Shown here: positions 24,079 to 32,495 of the stretch, in pieces
Layout: every line of letters begins with the position of its first letter
How positions within the stretch are numbered: the stretch's first letter is position 1
Assembly: GCA_964639335.1 (NCBI GenBank)
Contig: CAZXCJ010000001.1
Location: 1 to 60,025 of the forward strand
Source: JAIOTH01 sp964639335
Lineage (GTDB): Bacteria; Patescibacteriota; Patescibacteriia; UBA1558; S5-K13
Direction of reading: 5' to 3'
Length of the DNA: 60,025 nt
Made by a program: the position numbers and the translations under genes
Notes under the pieces: model-generated
Seen by the model: only the letters and a program-made list of their open reading frames with translations
What the model was told of the DNA's origin: nothing
The model's database searches: none

Positions 24079-24113
24079 AAAAAGCCCTTAGTTATTCACC
24101 TAAGAGCTTTTTT
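24079..24113. terminator. Terminator overlapping a stop codon
   Basis: AAAGCCCTTAG and CTAAGAGCTTT form a hairpin with T runs on both strands. On the minus strand it contains the stop codon and last codons of the gene at 24092-24445. Confidence 0.75.
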
Positions 24114-24445
24114 GATATTTTTAAAGAATGAATACGCTCATGAGCTCCCGTGGAGAATTTCTCTGCTCCTAGAAAGAAAAAGAAGATAGGCATTATAGAC
24201 TTCTTATAGCTAATCTGGGGTCCTCCTAAAAAAACAAAAATGAGAATAGCGTTGATCATTAGGAGCATTCCCAACATTATTAGAAAAAGATTTTCTTCTT
24301 TTTCTTTTTTGCATTGAAAATAAAGCAAACCAAGACCTAAGACCATAACAAGCTCTGTTATAACCATAAAGGCGTTGCCTATCCAAATAGAATATCCGAA
24401 TGTTAATAAGAGAAAAAATTCGTAAACTATAAAACAAGCTAACAT
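24092..24445 (-). CDS. Small membrane protein, unknown
   Basis: 117 aa with about four hydrophobic segments and an amphipathic, positively charged C-terminus (HERIHSLKISKKLLGE). The start is the ATG at 24445: GGAGG lies 5 nt upstream, whereas the longer reading begins with a TTG inside the Shine-Dalgarno itself. TTGACA lies about 70 nt upstream. A relative in style, not in sequence, of the membrane proteins at 23691 and 30981. Confidence 0.65.
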   Translation of the reverse strand: MLACFIVYEFFLLLTFGYSIWIGNAFMVITELVMVLGLGLLYFQCKKEKEENLFLIMLGMLLMINAILIFVFLGGPQISYKKSIMPIFFFFLGAEKFSTGAHERIHSLKISKKLLGE

Positions 24446-24576
24446 ATCATCCTCCAAATTATTTTTTTATTAATATAATCAACTTATAGAATTATTCTTG
24501 AATTGTCAATATATACATTTAATAAAAAAATTGTTATTATTAAAGAATAAAAATAGTTTAAAATTAAATTAAAAAT

Positions 24577-24984
24577 ATGCTCAAAAAAATAATCCAACTT
24601 TTATTAATCTTAGTCCTTTTAAGCATTTTGGTTTTAATTTTTATTTTTGTTTTTAATCCTGCCGATTTAAGAACTAAAATAATTAGTAAAGGTATTAACA
24701 ATTTTTTAAGTAATACTTTGGATGATTATACTCCCTTAAAATCCGGCTCTAATCCCGAAGTTACCAATTCAGGAAATACTGATCATCCTTTATTAAATGA
24801 CGATCAGGAAAAAATGCTTGAAAATTTAGGAATTAATGTCAGTCAATTACCAACTGAGATTAGCCCGGCTATGGCCGAATGTTTTATAGAAAAATTAGGA
24901 GCTAAAAGAGCTGATGAATTGGTAAACGGAGCCACTCCTGGAGCTTTAGATATATTTAAAGCCAAGAATTGTCTAAATAAATAA
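24577..24984 (+). CDS. Membrane-anchored hypothetical protein
   Basis: 135 aa. One N-terminal membrane helix (about residues 5-27) anchors an extracytoplasmic domain. That domain has a flexible Asn/Ser/Thr region (55-72) and a helical C-terminus with two cysteines (ECFIEKLG, KNCLNK) that could form a disulfide. It is followed 6 nt later by another small membrane protein gene. I do not recognise the family. Confidence 0.6.
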   Translation: MLKKIIQLLLILVLLSILVLIFIFVFNPADLRTKIISKGINNFLSNTLDDYTPLKSGSNPEVTNSGNTDHPLLNDDQEKMLENLGINVSQLPTEISPAMAECFIEKLGAKRADELVNGATPGALDIFKAKNCLNK

Positions 24985-24990
24985 AGATTT

Positions 24991-25341
24991 ATGCCTATAA
25001 ATCTAATAATTGCTGGAATTGTATTTGTGTTTTTATTAGTATTTTTAATTATAAAACTAAAAACTCCTTCTCAAGAATATGGAGAGGAGTTAAAAAAACA
25101 AAACCCTAGTATTCCAGACGAAAAAACTCCTCTCGCGCTCCCACTAGAAAAAACTGTGGAAAATAAAAGGACAATCATTATTTTTACTCTTGGGGTGACA
25201 ATTTTAATAGGTGGAATAGCTTATTTTATATTTAAAAATAAAAATGAGGCTACAGGCGATAGTAGCTCCTTTTATTTCCCCTTCTGGTTAGTGGCCTTAA
25301 TTCCTATTTTTGCCAAAAAGAAGAAAAAAAAGCTAATTTAA
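24991..25341 (+). CDS. Small membrane protein, unknown
   Basis: 116 aa with hydrophobic helices at about 4-22, 62-82 and 95-110, a Pro/Glu-rich loop between the first two, and a poly-Lys C-terminus (AKKKKKKLI). Probably cotranscribed with the preceding gene. Function unknown. Confidence 0.55.
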   Translation: MPINLIIAGIVFVFLLVFLIIKLKTPSQEYGEELKKQNPSIPDEKTPLALPLEKTVENKRTIIIFTLGVTILIGGIAYFIFKNKNEATGDSSSFYFPFWLVALIPIFAKKKKKKLI

Positions 25342-25453
25342 ACGAAAAAGAAAAAAACCAAAGTCCATTATAATAATAGTTATCTTATTACTTCTTTTGG
25401 GAATGCTGACGTTTTTTTCTAATGAGATAAATTGTATTTTATTATATAAAATA

Positions 25454-25482
25454 AAAAATCCTGCTAAACAGGATTTTTTTAT
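25454..25482 (+). terminator. Strong terminator
   Basis: AAAAATCCTG-ctaaa-CAGGATTTTTTT: perfect stem with a long T run, just upstream of the insertion sequence. Confidence 0.8.
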
Positions 25483-25522
25483 AACACTCAAATTAGTGGC
25501 AAGCTTTAAACATAAAATCAAA

Positions 25523-26320
25523 CCGAAAGGTGGTCATCTTATACACCTCTACATACTAGACAAAGAAAGACAATGCATACAGCAGAAGAACAGAAAGCTA
25601 TTAAGCTGAGAAAACAACATATGCATTGGGGTAAAATGAAGTTATCTCCATTATATAAAAATATCTATCAAGAAAAGCTTTCTAGTTGGCAATTTCAAAG
25701 AATAATCCAAGATTACAAACTTTATCCTAAACCAGTTAAGAATGCTAGAACACAGGCTAAAAGACAAAGATCATTAAAAAAGAAAAGAATAACTGAATTA
25801 AAGAAGAAAAAACCAATATTAGGTTACTTATTACATTTTGATACCATAGTTATTTATTGGAATGGAATGAAAAGATATATTATTACTATGATAGATGAAT
25901 TTACTAAAATAGCTTTTGCTAGAATGTATAAAAATCATAGTTCTTATTCAGCTCAAGACTTTCTAAATAGAGTTGATTACTTATTAGATAATAAAATTAA
26001 TAATGTTCATTCAGATAATGGATCAGAATTTGGAAAATACTTTAAACAGCTTTGTAAACAATTAAAACTAACTCAATATTATTCTCGAACTAGAACACCT
26101 AAAGATAATCCTTCCATAGAAAGATTTAATAGAACTTTAAAGTATGAATGGTTATTTGATGGTAACTTTAATGAAGACATAGATGTATTTAATAATAATT
26201 TAAAAGACTTCTTAATTGAATATAATTTTGTTAGACCTCATCAAACATTAAACTATTTAACACCTATGCAATTTGCTGTAAAATACAAACAAGTGTCCGA
26301 AAGGTGGTCATCTTATACAC
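25523..26320 (+). mobile_element. IS481-like insertion sequence, 5'-truncated, with direct terminal repeats
   Basis: A perfect 24-bp sequence starting CCGAAAGGTGGTCATCTTAT occurs at 25523-25546 and again, in the same orientation, at 26297-26320. Between them is a transposase gene missing its first helix-turn-helix. Ordinary IS481 elements end in inverted repeats, so this copy has probably been rearranged. Confidence 0.7.
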
Positions 26321-26328
26321 GGGGTTGA
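25573..26328 (+). CDS. IS481/IS3-type DDE transposase, N-terminally truncated
   Basis: 251 aa. The integrase core is complete: HFDTIVIYW (Asp), VHSDNGSEFG (Asp) and DNPSIERFNRTLKYEW (Glu), then FNFVRPHQTLNYLTPMQF. The N-terminus begins at the second helix-turn-helix (LRKQHMHWGKMKL). The usual first helix-turn-helix of about 70-90 residues is absent. The last codons run through the right-hand 24-bp repeat. With the truncation and misoriented ends it is probably not autonomous. Confidence 0.85.
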   Translation: MHTAEEQKAIKLRKQHMHWGKMKLSPLYKNIYQEKLSSWQFQRIIQDYKLYPKPVKNARTQAKRQRSLKKKRITELKKKKPILGYLLHFDTIVIYWNGMKRYIITMIDEFTKIAFARMYKNHSSYSAQDFLNRVDYLLDNKINNVHSDNGSEFGKYFKQLCKQLKLTQYYSRTRTPKDNPSIERFNRTLKYEWLFDGNFNEDIDVFNNNLKDFLIEYNFVRPHQTLNYLTPMQFAVKYKQVSERWSSYTRG

Positions 26329-26352
26329 CAAATTCTGTCAGTATGCTATATT
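26325..26352 (+). promoter_or_regulatory. Strong promoter of the structured RNA
   Basis: TTGACA (26325-26330), 16-nt spacer, TGC-TATATT extended -10 (26347-26352). It directly abuts the right end of the insertion sequence. No open reading frame follows. Confidence 0.8.
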
Positions 26353-26357
26353 GAGTA

Positions 26358-26501
26358 GTTATTTTAAAAATCCCTATATTCCTGCATCCACGACAAGCAT
26401 GGGAATTGTCTGCGGAGGCTTGCTCTGGTCATCATTGTAAAATGATCTACTCGAGTAATCCTCGAGATAGTTTTCTTGGGTGCAGTAATGTGGGGGTTTT
26501 T
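26358..26501 (+). ncRNA. Unidentified structured RNA (~140 nt)
   Basis: A 24-position closing helix pairs 26366-26389 (ending CTGCATCC) with 26478-26501 (starting GGGTGCAG), broken by one mismatch and ending in a T run that can also terminate transcription. Inside are at least three hairpins: GACAA...TTGTC, ATCATT...AATGAT and CTCGAG-taatc-CTCGAG. There is no SRP GGAAG motif, no RNase P or tmRNA signature, and no coding capacity. The long helix with an open, branched middle recalls 6S RNA, but I cannot identify it. Confidence 0.6.
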
Positions 26502-26542
26502 CTTTAATTTCTAATTCCCAATTTTAAATTTTCAATTTGAAT

Positions 26543-26648
26543 TTAACCCCTCACCTTTTAATTTGAAAATTTAATACCTTAATTTTACTATATAATCTTT
26601 TTAAAATAATTTTTTGATATTAGTTTACAAAAAAGGTGATGGGGTTAA
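26543..26648. repeat. MITE-like 106-bp element
   Basis: TTAACCCCTCACCTTTT at the left pairs with AAAAGGTGATGGGGTTAA at the right (17 bp, one extra base). The core is AT-rich and non-coding. A related end sequence, AAAAAGGTGTCGGGGTCAAT, stands alone at 2117-2136. Confidence 0.55.
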
Positions 26649-26776
26649 TTTACAATAAACCAATTTTCAATATTTCTCGATTAAAAAACAATTTAGTAAG
26701 ACATTAATAATTGGTTATTGTTATATTGATTATTAAATGTAAATTGAAAATTTCAGATTGATAATTAATCTTGCTA

Positions 26777-26805
26777 TTGACCTTACTTAATAAAAAGACT
26801 ATTAT
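26777..26805 (+). promoter_or_regulatory. nusA promoter
   Basis: TTGACC, 17-nt spacer, TATTAT. The nusA ATG is 115 nt downstream. Confidence 0.6.
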
Positions 26806-26919
26806 TCTATTAGACTAGTATATTGTATTTATACTAGTTTTTTTAAAAAATAAATTTAGTAAATAGTTTATAGTTTAAATAAACCATTAACTACAAACTA
26901 CTAACTACCAACTAACCTT

Positions 26920-28308
26920 ATGTTTCAAAATATAGAAGAAATTAAACAGGCTATCCAAGTAATTTGCGAAGAAAAAAATATCTCCGTAGATTCTGTAATT
27001 GAAAGCATTGAAGCTGCTCTGGCCGCGGCCTATCGCAAGGATTTTGGTAATAAACTGCAAAACATCCAAATTAAATTTGATTTGGAAACTGGAGATATTA
27101 AGGTCTGGGATGAAAAAATTGTAGTAGAGGACAGAGATTTAGAAAAAGAGGCCGAAGAATATCAGGAAATTAAAGACAATTTAAAAGAGGGAGAAGAAAT
27201 GCCAGAGGATTTTATTAAATTTAACCCTAAAACCGAAATTATGCTTTCCGAAGCAAAAGAAGTTAAGAAAAAAGCCAAATTAGAAGACATTATTAAAATA
27301 GATTTAGAAATTCCTAGCGATTTTGGAAGAATTGCCGCCCAAACAGCCAAACAAGTTATTATCCAAAGAATTAGAGAAGCTGAAAGAGAGACTATTTTCA
27401 GTGAATTTAAGAAAAAAGAAGGTGAAGTTATTAATACAATTGTACAAAGACGCGAAGGTCCAAATGTTATTGTTGATTTAAATAAGGCCCTGGGTATTAT
27501 CCCTCCAGAAGAACAAGTTCGTAATGATCACTATACCCCCGGAGCTAGATTAAGAGTATTAATCTTAAAAGCCGAAGAAACTAATAAGGGCCCAAAAATA
27601 ATTGTCTCTCGAGCTCATCCCGAAGTAGTTAATAAAATATTCAATCTAGAAGTTCCTGAAATCGCCAGCGGAGTTGTAGAAATCAAAGCCATAGCTCGCG
27701 ATCCTGGAGCCAGAACAAAAATTGCTGTTCATAGTAAAGAAGAAAATATTGATCCTATTGGTTCTTGCGTTGGCCAAAAGGGCTCCCGTGTTCAAACCAT
27801 TATTAATGAATTGGGTGGGGAAAAGATAGATATTATTCAGTGGGATAAAGAGCCAACCAATTTTATTAAAAATTCTCTATCTCCAGCTAAAATTTCTAAC
27901 ATTGAAATAAATAAAAAAGAAAATTCCGCCATTGTACAAGTTGAGGAAGATCAAATGTCTTTGGCTATTGGCCGCGGTGGTCAAAATGTAAAATTAGCTG
28001 CTAAATTAACTGGTTGGAAAATAGATATTGAAGGAGCAGAAAACTTTTTAGACAAAAAAGATGTTGAAAAACCTAAAGATTCGTCCGCTAAATTCTCAAC
28101 AAAGTCGGAAGCAAAAGACCAGGAAACTAAAAAAGAAAAAAGCAAAAAATCTAAGAAGCCCAAAACTAAAAAACTAGAAAATAAGGAAATAGAAGTTCAA
28201 AAAGTCAAAGAAGAAAAGACAGAAAAACAAGAGGACAAAGAGATAGAAAAAAAGATAGAAGAAAAATCAAAAAACTCCAAAAAACCCAGAACTAAAAATT
28301 CCAAATAA
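26920..28308 (+). CDS. nusA: Transcription termination/antitermination factor NusA
   Basis: 462 aa. An N-terminal RNA-polymerase-binding domain (1-135) leads into FGRIAAQTAKQVIIQRIREAER. The S1 domain (about 138-205) includes GPNVIVDLNKALGIIP, and KH1/KH2 domains (about 206-355) include PGARTKIAVHS, DPIGSCVGQKGSRVQTI and VEEDQMSLAIGRGGQNVKLA. A Lys/Glu-rich tail of about 95 residues follows. Here nusA is alone, without the usual rimP, infB or rbfA neighbours. Confidence 0.95.
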   Translation: MFQNIEEIKQAIQVICEEKNISVDSVIESIEAALAAAYRKDFGNKLQNIQIKFDLETGDIKVWDEKIVVEDRDLEKEAEEYQEIKDNLKEGEEMPEDFIKFNPKTEIMLSEAKEVKKKAKLEDIIKIDLEIPSDFGRIAAQTAKQVIIQRIREAERETIFSEFKKKEGEVINTIVQRREGPNVIVDLNKALGIIPPEEQVRNDHYTPGARLRVLILKAEETNKGPKIIVSRAHPEVVNKIFNLEVPEIASGVVEIKAIARDPGARTKIAVHSKEENIDPIGSCVGQKGSRVQTIINELGGEKIDIIQWDKEPTNFIKNSLSPAKISNIEINKKENSAIVQVEEDQMSLAIGRGGQNVKLAAKLTGWKIDIEGAENFLDKKDVEKPKDSSAKFSTKSEAKDQETKKEKSKKSKKPKTKKLENKEIEVQKVKEEKTEKQEDKEIEKKIEEKSKNSKKPRTKNSK

Positions 28309-28433
28309 TAAAATATAAACCAACCCCCACCATCTCCCCCTTAGTAAGGGAGAGAGGGGGGGATAAAATTGGAAGCGAGAGTTAAAAATGCCAACTTTTA
28401 CCTTTTAACTTTTGCCTTTCAACTAAAAAACCT

Positions 28434-30428
28434 ATGAGTCAAACAATAATCTTTGCCTTGGGGGCCTCTTTAGTGGCTATTTTTTACAGCTTAATTGTTG
28501 GAAAAAGCATCTCTAAAAAAGATGCCGGAGATGAAAAAATTAAAAAGATAGCTCAAGCTATCCACGAAGGTGCCATGGCCTTTTTAAATAAAGAATATAA
28601 GGTCTTGCTAATTTTTGTTGTTGTTATTGCTGTTTTATTAGGAATCGGCATGGGAGAATGGAAAGCTGGCTTGGCCTTTATCACTGGTGCTATATTTTCA
28701 GCACTAGCTGGCAATATTGGTATGCGTATTGCCACTAAGGCCAATTCTCGCACAGCTGTAGCCTGTCGAAGTGGCATTAATCCTGGTTTAAAAATAGCTT
28801 TTTCTTCTGGAACCGTAATGGGCTTAGGCGTAGTTGGCTTCGGACTTTTAGGAATTTCTTTAATGTTTTTAATGGCTGGCAGCACTATCACTCAAAGTGC
28901 TACTAACATTATGTATAGTTTTGGTTTTGGAGCTTCCTTGATTGCTCTTTTTGCTAGAGTAGGCGGTGGTATTTATACTAAAGCCGCTGATGTTGGGGCT
29001 GACTTGGTTGGCAAAATAGAAAAAAACATTCCTGAAGATGATCCTCGCAATCCAGCTACTATAGCTGATAATGTTGGTGATAATGTTGGTGATGTAGCTG
29101 GTATGGGAGCTGATCTTTTTGAATCTTATGTGCAATCAATTATCGCCGCTATGATTATTGGCGCCGCGGCCTTTAAAACTGGAAGTGGAATAACCCTCCC
29201 GTTGCTCTTAGCTGGCGCTGGGATATTTTCTGCTATTTTAGGAACATTATTTGTAAAAACTAATGATGAAAAAAAGATCCACAGTGCTTTAAATAGAGGT
29301 ATTTTTGGAGCTGCAACTTTAATGACTATAATTTCTTATTTTATAATCACTCGTACTGGAAATGACATAAAAATATTTTATGCCATGTTAATTGGTTTAG
29401 CTGGCGGAATCATTATTGGCTTAGCTACCGAATATTTTACTTCTGGCAGTAAAAAACCTGTCCAAAGCATTGCTCAAGCCTCTAAAACTGGGGCCGCTAC
29501 AAATATTATTCAGGGCTTATCTATAGGAATGATATCAACCATTATTCCTGTTTTAGTAATTTCCTTAGCTATTGTTTTTGCCCATCAATTAATGGGTTTA
29601 TATGGTATTGCTATTGCCGCTGTAGGTATGCTTTCTACTTTAGGAATTACCTTAGCTACTGACTCTTATGGTCCAGTGGCTGATAATGCCGCTGGTATCG
29701 CAGAAATGGCTGGCATGGGACAAGATGTTCGTGAAAGAGCTGAAAACTTAGATGCTGTTGGAAATACTACTGCTGCCATTGGCAAAGGTTTTGCTATTGG
29801 TTCGGCTGGCTTAACTGCTCTAGCTTTATTTTCTAGCTTTACTCAAATATTAAAACAAAACGGCTTAAGCAGTGTTATTGATATTACAGAACCAACTATT
29901 ATTGTGGGGTTATTTATTGGTGGATTACTCCCTTTTGTATTTTCGGCTTTAACCATGAGTGCTGTAGGCAAAGCTGCTTTTAAAATGGTGGAGGAAGTCC
30001 GCCGCCAATTTAAAGAAATCCCGGGAATTATGGAAGGCACTGCTCAAGCTGACCATGAAAAATGTATTGCTATCTCCACTAATTCAGCTTTGAAAGAAAT
30101 GATTATTCCTTCTTTATTAGCTATTATAATTCCTATTTTAGTCGGCCTTTTATTGGGCGTCCGGGCCTTAGGTGGTTTAATCGCTGGCTCTACGGTCTGT
30201 GGATTTTTAATGGCCGTATTTATGTCTAATGCTGGCGGAGCCTGGGACAACGCTAAAAAATATATTGAAGCCGGGCATTTGGGTGGTAAGGGTAGTGATG
30301 CTCATAAAGCTGCTGTTACTGGCGACACTGTCGGCGATCCATTTAAAGATACTTCTGGTCCTTCCTTAAATATCTTAATCAAGCTTATTTCCATTGTTTC
30401 ATTGATTTTTGTAATGATTTTTATATAA
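28434..30428 (+). CDS. hppA: Membrane-bound ion-pumping pyrophosphatase
   Basis: 664 aa with about 16 membrane helices. The substrate loop with DDPRNPATIADNVGDNVGD, then GADLFESY, binds Mg-PPi. ATDSYGPVADNAAGIAEMAG and DAVGNTTAAIGKGFAIGSAG follow, and the C-terminal loop has GDTVGDPFKDTSGPS. Ala in GNTTAAIGKG (Lys in the K-independent class) points to the K-dependent class. It couples PPi hydrolysis to H+ or Na+ export. The ion cannot be decided by eye. Valuable for an energy-limited cell. A terminator follows. Confidence 0.96.
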   Translation: MSQTIIFALGASLVAIFYSLIVGKSISKKDAGDEKIKKIAQAIHEGAMAFLNKEYKVLLIFVVVIAVLLGIGMGEWKAGLAFITGAIFSALAGNIGMRIATKANSRTAVACRSGINPGLKIAFSSGTVMGLGVVGFGLLGISLMFLMAGSTITQSATNIMYSFGFGASLIALFARVGGGIYTKAADVGADLVGKIEKNIPEDDPRNPATIADNVGDNVGDVAGMGADLFESYVQSIIAAMIIGAAAFKTGSGITLPLLLAGAGIFSAILGTLFVKTNDEKKIHSALNRGIFGAATLMTIISYFIITRTGNDIKIFYAMLIGLAGGIIIGLATEYFTSGSKKPVQSIAQASKTGAATNIIQGLSIGMISTIIPVLVISLAIVFAHQLMGLYGIAIAAVGMLSTLGITLATDSYGPVADNAAGIAEMAGMGQDVRERAENLDAVGNTTAAIGKGFAIGSAGLTALALFSSFTQILKQNGLSSVIDITEPTIIVGLFIGGLLPFVFSALTMSAVGKAAFKMVEEVRRQFKEIPGIMEGTAQADHEKCIAISTNSALKEMIIPSLLAIIIPILVGLLLGVRALGGLIAGSTVCGFLMAVFMSNAGGAWDNAKKYIEAGHLGGKGSDAHKAAVTGDTVGDPFKDTSGPSLNILIKLISIVSLIFVMIFI

Positions 30429-30446
30429 TATAAAACAGTTTATTTT

Positions 30447-30473
30447 AAAAACCTCGTTAATTAACGGGGTTTT
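30447..30473 (+). terminator. hppA terminator
   Basis: AAAACC-CGTT / AACG-GGTTTT hairpin with an AATT loop, 19 nt after the stop codon. Confidence 0.85.
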
Positions 30474-30485
30474 AGTTTCTTAGTA

Positions 30486-30514
30486 TTGACAAAATTGACA
30501 GGATAATTTATATT
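30486..30514 (+). promoter_or_regulatory. Promoter of the 96-aa orphan gene
   Basis: TTGACA (30486-30491), 17-nt spacer, TATATT (30509-30514), then AGGAGG shortly before the ATG at 30544. Confidence 0.75.
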
Positions 30515-30543
30515 TAGATATTATTAAAAAATCAGGAGGATAT

Positions 30544-30834
30544 ATGCCAAACGGAAAAAAATGGCCAACCATTCTACAGGACCTAAACAAAGGAGATGGG
30601 GTCAAAATAAGTTTCTCTTTTCAGGGCAGAAAAAAAATTACTGGAATTGTCTCTACTATTAAAAAAGTCGCTAATGCTATTTTCGTAAACATTGTTGACC
30701 TCGAAAAAACGTATAAGACCTTTTCAAAAAAACCTTTCAAATATGCATTAGCCATATATAATGAAAGGACTGTCTATTTGACAGTTGATGACGGAGGTAT
30801 TAGGGAGGTACGTTTTAAAATAAAAAAAGCATAG
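30544..30834 (+). CDS. Hypothetical small basic protein
   Basis: 96 aa, basic, predicted mainly beta strand (VKISFSFQGRKKITGIVSTI, TVYLTVDDGGIREVRFKIK), possibly an SH3- or OB-like barrel. No family recognised. It has the best Shine-Dalgarno in the window (AGGAGG, 5 nt before ATG), its own consensus promoter and its own terminator, so it is a self-contained unit. Confidence 0.65.
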   Translation: MPNGKKWPTILQDLNKGDGVKISFSFQGRKKITGIVSTIKKVANAIFVNIVDLEKTYKTFSKKPFKYALAIYNERTVYLTVDDGGIREVRFKIKKA

Positions 30835-30844
30835 AATATCAATC

Positions 30845-30892
30845 AAGGAATTTAAACTACTAGCGGTTAGCGGTTTGAATTCCTTTTTTTAT
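30845..30892 (+). terminator. Terminator of the 96-aa orphan gene
   Basis: AAGGAATT...AATTCCTT with an inner AAAC/GTTT pairing, followed by seven T. Confidence 0.75.
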
Positions 30893-30904
30893 TATATTTA
30901 ATAC

Positions 30905-30936
30905 GAAAAAAGTCCCGATATAAATATCAGGACTTC
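30905..30936 (-). terminator. Terminator of the 30981 gene
   Basis: On the minus strand, AAGTCC-TGATA / TATC-GGACTT forms a hairpin followed by six T. Confidence 0.75.
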
Positions 30937-30980
30937 TAAATTAAGAAAATTAGGACTCTCCTCTAGAAATAAATAAATTA

Positions 30981-31352
30981 TTAATTTGCTAATAATTCAT
31001 CATTTATTTTTAAAACCTCCTTTAAAGAAACCCAGGGGAATTTTACTATAATGTATAAAATTGCTACCACAGTTACTATAACAGCAAGTTTTTCTAAATG
31101 AAAAATGTACATCAGCAAACCTAACACTAATACTACCGAAATTTTAATAAAAAGGGTGAACAAAACTAATTCATTTACATAGCTCCAAATTCGAACTGCT
31201 ATCCCCAGAAAAAAGATCGGTTTGCCTTGTTCTTTTCTCAGCTTGTCTATATCATCACGAACCTTTAAAGAAGCGAAAATCATTATTCCACCCATAAATA
31301 AAAATAGGACGAAACATTGGGCAAAATATTTAACTACCATATTCATTGTCAT
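30981..31352 (-). CDS. Small membrane protein, unknown
   Basis: 123 aa with about four hydrophobic segments and short charged loops. No family recognised. I take the ATG at 31352 because GGAGG lies 5 nt upstream. The longer reading from 31364 would place its Met inside that Shine-Dalgarno region. Flanked by its own terminator, like the other RBS-bearing orphan genes. Confidence 0.65.
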   Translation of the reverse strand: MTMNMVVKYFAQCFVLFLFMGGIMIFASLKVRDDIDKLRKEQGKPIFFLGIAVRIWSYVNELVLFTLFIKISVVLVLGLLMYIFHLEKLAVIVTVVAILYIIVKFPWVSLKEVLKINDELLAN

Positions 31353-31599
31353 ACGATCCTCCATCGGATTTATTTGATATATAAATATTAACCTTATAAA
31401 TTAAAAAACGCAAGGTCTCTATTCTTCTTCACCATTAATCCAAATTTAAAAACCTAAAACCTAAAACCTAACAAGCTAACTGCTAATAAGCTAATTCATT
31501 TGACTTCTGCTTAACAAAACCCTAAAATAGAGCTAATATAATAATAGAATTTTAAATTTTAAATTTTAAAAGAAAAATTAATTAATTAATTTTAAAGTT

Positions 31600-31959
31600 A
31601 TGAAAAGCGATTTTAAACCTATCTATGATTTGGAGGATAGAACATGTAAATTCGGCGAGGAAATTATCTTATTTTGCAAAGAATTAAAACCAGATTTAAT
31701 CAATAAACCGATTATCAATCAAATAATCCGCTCTGGAACAAGTGTAGGAGCAAATTATTTAGAGGCTAATGGAGCTTCTTCAAAAAAAGATTTTAGAAAC
31801 AAAATACACTTTTGTAAAAAAGAAATCCAGGAGACAAAACATTGGCTAAAGATGATGGCGAGATGTAACCCTGAAAAAAAATTCACTATCCAAAAAATTT
31901 GGCAAGAAGCCCATGAATTAACTTTAATCTTCGGCAAAATAGCCTCTTCATCAAAATAA
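31600..31959 (+). CDS. Four-helix-bundle protein (23S rRNA intervening-sequence family)
   Basis: 119 aa. QIIRSGTSVGANYLEANGASSKKDFRNKI and the helical C-terminus match the four-helix-bundle family first seen in 23S rRNA intervening sequences. Members are frequent in Patescibacteria. Their molecular role is unknown. It is intact, unlike the frameshifted relative at 2591-2952. There is no rRNA gene nearby. Confidence 0.85.
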   Translation: MKSDFKPIYDLEDRTCKFGEEIILFCKELKPDLINKPIINQIIRSGTSVGANYLEANGASSKKDFRNKIHFCKKEIQETKHWLKMMARCNPEKKFTIQKIWQEAHELTLIFGKIASSSK

Positions 31960-32000
31960 TAATTTAATATCTAATTTATTTTAAAATTAATAATAAACCT

Positions 32001-32405
32001 ATGTTTAAAAATGAGGGTCCAAAAAACATTAAAGACACTGAAACCATTATTGGTGAATCGGTGGTAGTGGAGGGTGATTTTAATGGTAATGGCAATATTG
32101 TTATTGAAGGAAAATTAAATGGAAATCTATCAACTGATGGTCATATTTTGATTGGTGAAAAAGCAGAGATTAATGCTGATGTTAAGGCTGGCAGTGCCTT
32201 TGTTTCTGGTCAAATAAAGGGCAATGTTAAAATTAATAATTCTCTAGATATTGCTAAAACCGCTAAAATAACTGGCGATATTGAAGCCAGTTCAATTGCT
32301 ATGGAAGCTGGTTGTAAAGTAAATGGTTGTGTTAAAATGAATGGTTCTGAAAAATTTGAAAAAAAAGACATTTCTGCAAAAGAAGATAATGAATCAGAAA
32401 TATAA
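32001..32405 (+). CDS. Bactofilin (polymer-forming cytoskeletal protein)
   Basis: 134 aa. The central domain (about 12-110) is a right-handed beta-helix of short G-x-I repeats: ETIIGESVVVEGDF, GNIVIEGKLNGNL, AEINADVKAGS, GQIKGNVKI and AKITGDIEASS. Polar tails flank it. Bactofilins assemble into filaments at the membrane and organise cell shape or wall enzymes. It is 42 nt after the four-helix-bundle gene, and could be cotranscribed. Confidence 0.9.
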   Translation: MFKNEGPKNIKDTETIIGESVVVEGDFNGNGNIVIEGKLNGNLSTDGHILIGEKAEINADVKAGSAFVSGQIKGNVKINNSLDIAKTAKITGDIEASSIAMEAGCKVNGCVKMNGSEKFEKKDISAKEDNESEI

Positions 32406-32495
32406 AAATTTTTCCCTGCTTGTAACTTGAAACTTGTCCCGCGAAGCAGGCAACAATTATATTATAAATAGAGGCGGGATAACTTTAAACTATTT

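Larger units (their letters stand above)
26502..26919. other. 418-bp intergenic stretch with MITE-like repeat and nusA promoter
   Basis: Contains the inverted-repeat element at 26543-26648, AT-rich low-complexity DNA (26649-26770) and the nusA promoter. The last 40 bp are ACTAACTACCAACT-type simple sequence. No coding region is credible. Confidence 0.6.

Noticed and set aside
25397..25609. Open frame of 70 codons upstream of the transposase
   Set aside because: It crosses a strong terminator and the 24-bp repeat, overlaps the transposase start in another frame and resembles no protein.
26358..26501. Signal-recognition-particle RNA
   Set aside because: The invariant GGAAG tetraloop-type motif and adjacent AGCA are absent.
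28553..28891. Long minus-strand frames opposite hppA (also at 28869, 29843 and 30044)
   Set aside because: Antisense shadows of a strongly conserved gene, with no start signals.
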